Shown piece after piece: positions 1-5,599 of a stretch of 7,931 bases of DNA. Each line of letters begins with the position of its first letter. Within the stretch, counting starts at the first letter, position 1. A program made the translations under genes and the position numbers. The DNA is taken from contig JAOACV010000070.1 of assembly GCA_026417675.1 (NCBI GenBank), forward strand, positions 1 to 7,931, given 5' to 3'. Below the pieces are notes generated by a model. It did no database searches and was not told the DNA's origin. It saw only the letters and a list, made by a program, of their open reading frames with translations. This stretch comes from Verrucomicrobiia bacterium. GTDB taxonomy: Bacteria > Verrucomicrobiota > Verrucomicrobiia > CAIQCK01.

Positions 1-64
1 GTTCCGCAAGCTTCGCCTGCGCCGCGATCCCAATTGTCCTGTCTGTTCGGCACCGGTCCGGTAG
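1..64 (+). CDS. HesA/MoeB/ThiF-family adenylyltransferase, C-terminal tail only (partial)
   Basis: From base 2 an open frame runs into a TAG at 62-64 and encodes 20 residues that read FRKLRLRRDP, then N, then CPVC, then SAPVR. A basic stretch followed by 'rdP.CpvC' is the usual end of E1-like enzymes (MoeB, ThiF, HesA), where this CxxC supplies the second half of a structural zinc site. These enzymes adenylate the C-terminal glycine of a small sulfur-carrier protein (MoaD, ThiS or relatives) so that sulfur can be loaded. Nearly all of the gene lies before the window, so the ATP site, the catalytic cysteine and any fused rhodanese domain cannot be judged. The usual residue after the second cysteine is glycine; here it is serine. 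The sulfur-related genes downstream support the call. The frame and CxxC tail are seen; the family is inferred from a short match. Confidence 0.72.
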   Translation, partial: FRKLRLRRDPNCPVCSAPVR

Positions 65-158
65 CGCATCCCCCTGTGTGTGATCTCCAAGTTCTCAACT
101 CCGAAATTGGCAAAACAGCGTCCATCGTGCCTAATGACGGGCCAACGCATTGGTCATC

Positions 159-632
159 ATGTTCAAGGTTAGCGCCGGTCTGATCATGTATCGCCGCGTC
201 GGCGACGGGCTGCAGGTGTTGCTCGTCCATCCCGGCGGACCGCTCTGGCGGAACAAGGACGCGGGCGCGTGGAGCATTCCCAAAGGCGAAACCCGCGAGG
301 GCGAAGACCTGCTGGCCGCCGCTAAACGCGAGTTTCACGAGGAGACTGGGATTACGCCGACGGAACCGTTCATCGCCCTGACACCCATCCGGCAGAAAAG
401 CGGCAAGATCGTCCATGCGTGGGCGTTCGAGGGCGACTGCGACCCTGCGCGGATCGTCAGCAGCAGCTTCAGCATGGTCTGGCCGCCGCGCTCCGGCCAA
501 AAGATGGAGTTCCCCGAAGTGGATCGCGCCGAATGGTGCTCGCTGTCGGTGGCCGAGAAGAAAATCAATCCCGCCCAGGTTCCGTTGCTGGAGGAGTTGA
601 AACTCAAGCTAACAGATATGGCAAGATTATGA
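159..632 (+). CDS. Nudix hydrolase (COG4119-like NTP pyrophosphohydrolase)
   Basis: This is a complete 157-residue Nudix protein. The Nudix box GX5EX7REUXEEXGU is intact at residues 43-65 (G43, E49, R57-E58, E61-E62, G64), so the Mg2+-binding glutamates are present. It is preceded by VSAGLIMYRR and LLVHPGGPLW and by the W-S-I-P-K-G entry to the box, which is typical of the predicted NTP pyrophosphohydrolases of COG4119. Members hydrolyse a nucleoside diphosphate linked to another group; the substrate cannot be read from sequence. I chose ATG at 159 because the family begins close to 'KxSAG'. An in-frame TTG at 150 would add three residues, and neither start has a clear Shine-Dalgarno. The stop overlaps the start of the transporter gene (ATGA), so the two are probably translated together. 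The protein looks soluble and cytoplasmic. A link to sulfur or nucleotide metabolism is suggested only by position. Confidence 0.93.
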   Translation: MFKVSAGLIMYRRVGDGLQVLLVHPGGPLWRNKDAGAWSIPKGETREGEDLLAAAKREFHEETGITPTEPFIALTPIRQKSGKIVHAWAFEGDCDPARIVSSSFSMVWPPRSGQKMEFPEVDRAEWCSLSVAEKKINPAQVPLLEELKLKLTDMARL

Positions 633-1870
633 GCGACTGTGCGACGACCCAAACCCGCTTCGCCACGGCGACGAGCCGATGGAAGGCGATCACCAACAAC
701 CTTGTGTATGTGTTCTACGTCCCGGTCTGGCGAAAGACATGGCCGCTCTGGGTTGGCGCGGTGGCGCTGGCGCTTGCCAACCTTTTCATGTTCGCCTTTG
801 CGCGGGCCATCGGCGTGTTCCCGCAGATGGGGATGTGGGGCGCTCAGATTTATAACCTGGTCGGCGTGAAGGTGGACGCGCCCTTCACGGCGTATCCGCT
901 GACGCCGCAGCATCTGGACATGCATAGCATGATCAACTTCGGCATCATCCTTGGCGTGGCGATGGCGGCGTTGCTGGCGGAAGAGTTCAAGATTCGCAAG
1001 GAACACTGGACTGGCTACGCGGCGGCGGCGGCGGGGGGCGTCTTGATGGGATTCGGAACGGTGATCATGCCGCCGTGCAACGTTGGCGGCTTCTACACGG
1101 CGACCATGGCGCTGTCGTTGAGCGGGCCGTTGGCGGCAATCGGACTGGTGCCCGGCGCGTATGTTGGCGGGCTGTTGATGAAGTGGCAGGCGCGGCGCGC
1201 GGTCGAGGCTCTGAACTTCGGCGCGCTACCGGCGGGCACGCCGGCAGCGAAGCGGGAATCGTCGGTGCAACCTTGCGTTGGCGCAGCGGTCGGCGTGGCG
1301 CTGCTGGTGATCGCGTTGGTCTATGCCGCGCAGGGGATGGTGAAGCACTGCGGGTTGTTGTTGTTCGGCGCAACCTTCGGCGTCATCTTTCAACGCTCGC
1401 GGCTGTGTTTCACGTCGGCGTTCCGCGAGATTCTCATCAGCCGCGACGGGACGCTGATGAAGTGGGTGCTCTTCAGCGTCGCCATCGGCACGGTTGGGTT
1501 TGCTTTGTTGAAGGCGACCGGCTACCAGCCGATGCACTACGTCCTGCCGGTTGGCCTGCACACGGTCGTGGGCGGATTCATCTTTGGCATCGGCATGTCG
1601 CTCGCCGGTGGTTGCGGCATCGGCATCCTGTGGCGTTCGGCGGAAGGTTACATGCGCGCGTGGGTCGCGGTGCTCACGGGCATGATGACGGCGGGCGCGT
1701 GGGTGCTCATCTACGGAAAGCACGTTGGCGAAGGCTGGCTCTACGGCAAGCCGCACTCGCTGGCCGAATACGGCGGTTGGTTCGGCGGCAGCGCCATCGT
1801 GTTCGCGTTCCTTGCTGTGTTCTATCTATTCATCCTTTACGTGGAGGCCGGCAAACGTGAGAAAGCTTGA
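629..1870 (+). CDS. YeeE/YedE-family sulfur-compound transporter (membrane protein)
   Basis: This 413-residue integral membrane protein belongs to the Sulf_transp (YeeE/YedE) family, which carries thiosulfate and perhaps related sulfur or selenium species across the inner membrane. Hydrophobic segments are visible around residues 38-60, 101-118, 130-150, 161-183, 217-235, 240-254, 278-295, 308-328, 343-362 and 386-405. Three family signatures stand out: GFGTVIMPPCNVGGF with C150, QRSRLCFTSAFRE with C260, and GIGMSLAGGCGIG with C329. Conserved cysteines line the thiosulfate path in characterised YeeE proteins. The roughly 400-residue length, the long N-terminal part and the motif spacing recall E. 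coli YedE more than the shorter YeeE. I chose ATG at 629 because it overlaps the Nudix stop in the ATGA arrangement and gives a normal N-terminus; the same frame is open further upstream, but that part lies inside the Nudix gene. No good ribosome site is seen, which fits translational coupling. The TusA-family gene follows with an overlap. Confidence 0.93.
   Translation: MSDCATTQTRFATATSRWKAITNNLVYVFYVPVWRKTWPLWVGAVALALANLFMFAFARAIGVFPQMGMWGAQIYNLVGVKVDAPFTAYPLTPQHLDMHSMINFGIILGVAMAALLAEEFKIRKEHWTGYAAAAAGGVLMGFGTVIMPPCNVGGFYTATMALSLSGPLAAIGLVPGAYVGGLLMKWQARRAVEALNFGALPAGTPAAKRESSVQPCVGAAVGVALLVIALVYAAQGMVKHCGLLLFGATFGVIFQRSRLCFTSAFREILISRDGTLMKWVLFSVAIGTVGFALLKATGYQPMHYVLPVGLHTVVGGFIFGIGMSLAGGCGIGILWRSAEGYMRAWVAVLTGMMTAGAWVLIYGKHVGEGWLYGKPHSLAEYGGWFGGSAIVFAFLAVFYLFILYVEAGKREKA
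1843..1847 (+). promoter_or_regulatory. Ribosome binding site for the TusA-family gene
   Basis: GGAGG lies inside the end of the transporter gene, 9 bases before GTG at 1857. It supports this non-ATG start, which lies inside the upstream gene; the first in-frame ATG further on would remove the first beta strand of the TusA fold. Confidence 0.7.
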
Positions 1871-2108
1871 CGCAATCAAGATCAACGACAACCACTATCA
1901 GGTGGACATGCGGGGTTGGGTCTGCCCGTTTCCCAAGTATGCCATCGAGGGCTTGGTGAAGAAATTCGACAAGGGCCGGCTCGACCTGCTGGTGGACTGT
2001 CCCTCGGCAACCGAGGACGTGCCGAAGGTTGCCCAAGCGATGGGCTGCACCGTGCCGGAGGTAAACCAGATCGGCGGCGGCGAATGGCGGATTGTGATTG
2101 TGAAGTAG
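1857..2108 (+). CDS. TusA/YedF/YeeD-family sulfurtransferase (sulfur carrier)
   Basis: This 83-residue cytoplasmic protein has the TusA (SirA-like) fold signature: a short N-terminal strand, then GWVCPFPK, in which C23 of the CPxP motif carries sulfur as a persulfide, and the helix that follows. Full-length TusA proteins are about 75-85 residues, so it appears complete. Two more cysteines occur, C48 (in VDCPSATED) and C64 (in MGC); position 48 is more often an acidic or neutral residue in the family, from memory. The start is GTG, supported by GGAGG, and the gene overlaps the transporter by 14 bases. A TusA-type partner beside a YeeE/YedE channel is the arrangement known from E. coli yeeE-yeeD (tsuA-tsuB) and yedE-yedF; the partner accepts or cleaves the imported sulfur species on the cytoplasmic side. 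Whether the substrate is thiosulfate or a selenium species cannot be told here. Confidence 0.93.
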   Translation: MRKLDAIKINDNHYQVDMRGWVCPFPKYAIEGLVKKFDKGRLDLLVDCPSATEDVPKVAQAMGCTVPEVNQIGGGEWRIVIVK

Positions 2109-2114
2109 CGCTCG

Positions 2115-3347
2115 TCACGGTTTCAGTTTGATCCGGAACCGGATGCAGTCGGACCAGTAGTCGTCCCAAGTCACGCGTGGTTCCTCCGCGACCAGCAGCA
2201 CGAACTCTCCAGTCCGGCGGTCCACGTAGTGGCCGAAATTGCTATAGCGACGGCCCAACTCGCCCTTCCTCGGGTCGCCGGCCTTCGGCGCGCCGGGCGG
2301 GAGGTCTTGAATCACCGTGACGGAATCCTTGAGGATGAAAAGCCGCTTCGGGTCGAACTCCGCCATCGTCAGCGGATAGCGCGGGATCTGGCCACAGACC
2401 GGGCCGGGTTGGATGTTGCCAAACCAGAAAACGCGACCACTGCCCGGCTCGCGCTCGAAGGCCGAGATGGCCGCCGGCACCCAGACCGGCGTGCCGTCGT
2501 CGTATTTCAGAGGCTTCGGCACGCTCCACGTCCGGCCACCATCGGTCGAGAGGGCGCACTGGCGGGTTGTCGGCACCTTCTTTGCCGGGATGCCCTGAGT
2601 GCGCATCGTGGCGAACACGCGCCCGCCGCCGAGCGACAACAAATCCGGCTCGCACGGCCCTGTCGAGGACACCGACTCCGGCACAGTGATGCCTTCACTC
2701 GCTTTCCAGACCATGCGCTCCTCGCATTCGACCCAACGCCCCCGAAAGAATCGCGTCACATAGCGCGGCGTCCTCACTGTGAACCCGAACAGCAGCGTGC
2801 CGTCATCGAGCGTGATCGCGTGCGGCTGGTCGAACTGCGCCGCGTGATGGTCGGGGTCGAAGTCCGGCATCCAATGCTCCTCGTCGCAGCCGCCGCCTTC
2901 ATGGATGATCGGACGGCGAAAGTCCCAATCCACGCCCTCGTTGTCGGACACCTCGTAGTAGAACCTCGACCACGTCTTCGCAAAGTCCTCTGAGAACAGC
3001 GGCCGCGACCGGAAGGCAATGAGGCGCTCGCTGCGCGGCTCCAACCAGTAAGCCCACATGCCGCCGTAGCCGACGTGGACCTTCTTGCGCAGCGCAGTCA
3101 TCCAGTGGAGTGTCGGATTGCCGCTCGGTTTCCAGGTCGCGCCGCCGTCGCGCGAACGGAAACGTTGCGAGGTCTGCTCCCATTCCATGTAACGATTTGC
3201 GCCCAAGCCGAGGCCATCCGTCTCGGTCACGGTCATGATCATGCCCTCGCCCCGCGCCGAGGTGTAGGTCGGATTCAACGCCCAGTGGGTGACGTGTTTT
3301 GTCGGGGCGAACAGGATGTCGCGCTTGACTTCGATGTTGAGTGCCAT
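2115..3347 (-). CDS. BNR/Asp-box repeat protein, sialidase superfamily (putative exo-sialidase-like glycosidase)
   Basis: This 410-residue protein has sialidase-type beta-propeller features. Clear Asp-boxes (SxDGGxTW) occur at residues 65-72 (SRDGGATW) and 267-274 (STDGGRTW), and a worn one at 134-141 (SDNEGVDW). The stretch CEPDLLSLGGGRVFATMRT at 232-250 resembles the 'EP.l..l.dGrl...mR' strand pair of the family, with E233 and R249 as possible active-site residues. A loop rich in Asp, Glu and His (about 154-180) sits before 'HAITLDDGTLLFGF'. No signal peptide or membrane segment is present, so as drawn the protein stays in the cytoplasm, unlike most scavenging sialidases. ATG at 3347 has AGGAA seven bases upstream; the frame is open further upstream, but that part is not protein-like. 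The gene ends 6 bases from the convergent TusA-family gene. True sialidase activity is not shown; a lyase or non-catalytic propeller role is possible. Confidence 0.85.
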   Translation of the reverse strand: MALNIEVKRDILFAPTKHVTHWALNPTYTSARGEGMIMTVTETDGLGLGANRYMEWEQTSQRFRSRDGGATWKPSGNPTLHWMTALRKKVHVGYGGMWAYWLEPRSERLIAFRSRPLFSEDFAKTWSRFYYEVSDNEGVDWDFRRPIIHEGGGCDEEHWMPDFDPDHHAAQFDQPHAITLDDGTLLFGFTVRTPRYVTRFFRGRWVECEERMVWKASEGITVPESVSSTGPCEPDLLSLGGGRVFATMRTQGIPAKKVPTTRQCALSTDGGRTWSVPKPLKYDDGTPVWVPAAISAFEREPGSGRVFWFGNIQPGPVCGQIPRYPLTMAEFDPKRLFILKDSVTVIQDLPPGAPKAGDPRKGELGRRYSNFGHYVDRRTGEFVLLVAEEPRVTWDDYWSDCIRFRIKLKP

Positions 3348-3354
3348 CGTCAGG

Positions 3355-3359
3355 TTCCT
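3355..3359 (-). promoter_or_regulatory. Ribosome binding site for the BNR-repeat gene
   Basis: AGGAA on the - strand, seven bases before ATG at 3347. It decides the start, because the same frame stays open well upstream into the neighbouring gene's region. Confidence 0.65.
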
Positions 3360-3388
3360 GCCTTGTTGGGACTGCGTGCAGCAATGGC

Positions 3389-3406
3389 CCGTCTGATTCC
3401 AGACGG
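3389..3406 (-). other. Perfect 7-bp hairpin in the leader of the BNR-repeat gene
   Basis: CCGTCTG and CAGACGG pair exactly around a 4-base loop (GAAT on the - strand). The hairpin lies about 42 bases upstream of the BNR-repeat start and about 80 bases after the DUF4340 stop. No run of U follows on the - strand (GGCCATTG does), and none follows on the + strand, so it is not a standard intrinsic terminator. The rest of the 140-base gap (3348-3487) shows no convincing -35/-10 pair. It could be a leader RNA structure or an operator-like inverted repeat; the structure is seen, the role is not known. Confidence 0.5.
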
Positions 3407-3487
3407 AAGATTGTCCGCTGGCGCGCGCCTGCTTTCCATGCCCGCGCCCGCCGAATCGCCGTCGCCACCAACCGTCCGGATCGCCAA

Positions 3488-5545
3488 TTACTTCGCCTTT
3501 GCAGGCGGGGCCGCGGCCTTCGCAGGAGGCGCGTTGGTGGCTGGCGGGGAAGTGACTTTGGCGGGAGGCACGTTGGTTTCGGGCCGCTTCAACAAATCCT
3601 TGGTAAGGCTCGAAACCGTGCCGGAGCTGAGTTCGAAGATCGGCGGCTGGCCGCCGAGCAAACCGTAGCGGCCTTTGCCGCTGGTTTCCTTGCCGAGCGA
3701 GAGCGAGAACGCCTTGTTGGTGCCGCCCTCGTTCACCTCGAAGTTGAATTGCCAGGAGGGTTTGTCGAGGCCGTATTGCGCCTTGTCGGCGGCGGCCGCA
3801 CTGACGAATTTCTCGGCGCTGAGGCCGGTGAGCGTCCACAGCACGTCGTCCACGACGTTGGTGTCGAGCACGCCCTGCACGTCAGGCGCGAGCTTCCACT
3901 TGTCGTCTTTCTTTTCGACCGTGATGCGCTTGGCGTCCTTGAGCACAGAGAGGCTGGTGACCTTGGATTTCTCGGTTGAGACCAGGGTGCGATTGCGCAG
4001 CGCGAGGGCGGTCTTGGGCAGTTTCTCGAAATCCGACGACTCGATGGCATAGACGTAAGCCTCGTCTCCGCGCTTGCAATAGACCAGTTTCTTCTCCTTG
4101 TCTTCCTTTCCGAAGAGCAACTCGGCGATGGTGACCTGCTCCGCCTTTGGCGGCGGGGAGACAGCCTTGATGACGTTAGTGGTCGTGGCGGCAGGCGTGT
4201 TGGTGCTCGCGGCGGCGACAACATTGGTGGTCGTGGCGGCAGGCGCATTGGTGCCTGACGCGCTGGCCGCTGGGGAGGCCGTCGGCACGGGCGGCGCTTC
4301 CTTCTTGACGGTGAGGGTGTAGTAGGGCTTGTCGAGACCATACTTGGAAAGGTCGGCCACGACATCGGCGACGAACTCCTTGACCTCGATGCCGGTGATT
4401 GTCCCCAACAACGTGCTGACTTCGCTACTTTCGGCCTTGACGGCCTCCGGCTCGACCAATTTCCAATCCTCGCCGTCCTTGTTCAGTCGAATAGTCTGGT
4501 TGGCGAAGTTGATGGCGACCTGCTTGGCGTCGTCGGTGTTGAAGTCGGCGAGCTTCTTGTCGCGCAAGTCGTTTACCTGGACGGTGAAATCTTTCACGAT
4601 GTCGCTCCTGACAGCCAAAATGGTGTCCGAGCCTTTGCGTTTGCAATAGACCTTGGTGGCGTCGTCTTTGAGCGCGCCGCCGAACTGCACGATGATGGCG
4701 CCCTCCTGCTCGGAGGTATAGACCGTCAGTTCGAGCTGAGGCTGGTCGAGGTCATAGGTCTTCATGTCGGCCGGCTTGTCGGTGACGAAGCTTTCGGCCT
4801 TCAGGTCGCGCAGCTTGTCGAGCAGGCCGTCCACCTTGCCTTGGTCGGCGCGGGCGTTAAGCGGCTGCGCGATGCGCCAGATTTTGTCGGTAACCGACGC
4901 GGCGACGCCGGGCTTGGGAGCCTTGACCAGCTCGATGACCTTCTTGGCCTGGCTGATTTCCAGGCGTGTGGCTTGAAACGTGCTAAACTCGGCCACGCTC
5001 TTGTCGCGGAACTCCTCAATTTTGCGGTCAAGTTTGGTCAACAGGCTTTTGTCCACCAGCAGGATGTCGTCGCGCCCGGCGATCTGGATATAGACGGTGT
5101 TACCGACGGGCGACGCCTTGCCGATCTTGACGGTTGTGGCTTTGTCCTTCCGGGAGAACGTCAACTCGGCGGCGGGCTTGTCGAAACCGTAGTCAACTAG
5201 CTTGGTGCTCTTCTCCTTCATCTCCTTGGGCGTGATTATGTCCTTGCGTTCGAGGAACTCCAGCTCGCTGCAAATGCTGTTGATCTCGCTGCCGCTGGCG
5301 CGGTAGGCGAGCGGCTCGCGCAGGAACCACTTGTCTTTTTCCTTTTCGATAACGATGCGTCCGACGTAGTTGGAGGTGTTGAGCTGGATTTGGAGCTTGG
5401 TGAGGTCGTCGCTCTTGAGGTCAAACACGCGCTTGGCGCGGCTGCTGCGGTCCTCCGTGGACGGCAGTTGGCGCTCCTTGAACCAAATGAAGGCGAACAT
5501 GACGGCCGCGACGGCCAGCAGAATGAGGGTTGTCTTGGGCTTCAT
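3488..5545 (-). CDS. DUF4340 domain-containing membrane-anchored protein with four repeated units
   Basis: This 685-residue protein has one N-terminal membrane segment (about residues 5-22, after MKPK), so it is probably anchored in the inner membrane with the bulk outside the cytoplasm. The rest is four related DUF4340-type units. Each has a W-x-L/I/A core (W73, W223, W361, W550) followed 41-46 residues later by a Y-[GD]-x-D-[KQ]-P motif (Y119, Y264, Y402, Y591). Two linkers also recur: RDKSVAEF at 180-187 and RDKKLADF at 328-335. A Thr/Asn/Ala/Pro linker (about 418-468) interrupts the third unit before the fourth, and the C-terminus (655-685) is a PPAK-rich tail. DUF4340 proteins are commonly encoded beside GldF/GldG-type ABC genes, as here, and have no established function. 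ATG at 5545 lacks a Shine-Dalgarno and directly abuts a 7-bp tandem repeat. It is the last gene before a 140-base gap. Its role is presumably structural or accessory to the transporter; that is inference. Confidence 0.88.
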   Translation of the reverse strand: MKPKTTLILLAVAAVMFAFIWFKERQLPSTEDRSSRAKRVFDLKSDDLTKLQIQLNTSNYVGRIVIEKEKDKWFLREPLAYRASGSEINSICSELEFLERKDIITPKEMKEKSTKLVDYGFDKPAAELTFSRKDKATTVKIGKASPVGNTVYIQIAGRDDILLVDKSLLTKLDRKIEEFRDKSVAEFSTFQATRLEISQAKKVIELVKAPKPGVAASVTDKIWRIAQPLNARADQGKVDGLLDKLRDLKAESFVTDKPADMKTYDLDQPQLELTVYTSEQEGAIIVQFGGALKDDATKVYCKRKGSDTILAVRSDIVKDFTVQVNDLRDKKLADFNTDDAKQVAINFANQTIRLNKDGEDWKLVEPEAVKAESSEVSTLLGTITGIEVKEFVADVVADLSKYGLDKPYYTLTVKKEAPPVPTASPAASASGTNAPAATTTNVVAAASTNTPAATTTNVIKAVSPPPKAEQVTIAELLFGKEDKEKKLVYCKRGDEAYVYAIESSDFEKLPKTALALRNRTLVSTEKSKVTSLSVLKDAKRITVEKKDDKWKLAPDVQGVLDTNVVDDVLWTLTGLSAEKFVSAAAADKAQYGLDKPSWQFNFEVNEGGTNKAFSLSLGKETSGKGRYGLLGGQPPIFELSSGTVSSLTKDLLKRPETNVPPAKVTSPPATNAPPAKAAAPPAKAK
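4157..4252 (-). repeat. Two-copy 48-bp in-frame tandem repeat (16-residue linker repeat)
   Basis: Residues 432-447 and 448-463 of the DUF4340 protein are near-identical 16-mers sharing PAATTTNV. At DNA level GTGGTCGTGGCGGCAGGCG (+ strand) occurs exactly at 4179-4197 and again at 4227-4245, a 48-base period. Because the period is a multiple of three, copy changes keep the frame. It encodes a disordered-looking spacer between globular units. Confidence 0.8.
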
Positions 5546-5593
5546 GATTCGTAAGAACGTGATTCGTAATTCGTGACTCGTGATTCGTGACTT
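5546..5593. repeat. Degenerate 7-bp tandem array (GTGATTC / GAATCAC) between the GldG-like and DUF4340 genes
   Basis: On the + strand successive heptamers are GTGATTC (5559-5565), GTAATTC (5566-5572), GTGACTC (5573-5579), GTGATTC (5580-5586) and GTGACTT (5587-5593). They are preceded by GATTC (5546-5550) and an 8-base GTAAGAAC. The array fills almost the whole 54-base gap, and its last unit runs into the DUF4340 start codon, taking the place where a Shine-Dalgarno would be. No gene lies in it. Confidence 0.85.
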
Positions 5594-5599
5594 GAACCG

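Noticed and set aside
107..137. Possible promoter TTGGCA ... TAATGA before the Nudix gene
   Set aside because: The spacing is 19 bases and the -10 match is poor; the genes may simply continue the upstream transcript. Nothing else is seen between 65 and 158.
419..628. Upstream in-frame extension of the transporter gene
   Set aside because: It lies inside the Nudix gene in a different frame, is Arg-rich and not like YeeE/YedE proteins; the ATGA start at 629 fits better.
1018..1040. GCG-repeat run in the transporter gene
   Set aside because: It encodes AAAAAGG in a membrane helix; ordinary GC-rich alanine codons explain it.
2229..2993. 254-codon open frame on the + strand
   Set aside because: It lies wholly opposite the BNR-repeat gene, is Arg/Ala/His-rich with no recognisable domain, and is explained by GC-rich codon use on the other strand.
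3389..3406. Intrinsic terminator for the DUF4340 operon
   Set aside because: The stem is perfect but no U run follows on either strand, and it lies about 80 bases past the stop codon.
3348..3839. Upstream in-frame extension of the BNR-repeat gene
   Set aside because: The extension is Arg/Gln/Gly-rich, overlaps the end of the DUF4340 gene in another frame, and lacks a signal peptide; ATG at 3347 has a proper ribosome site.
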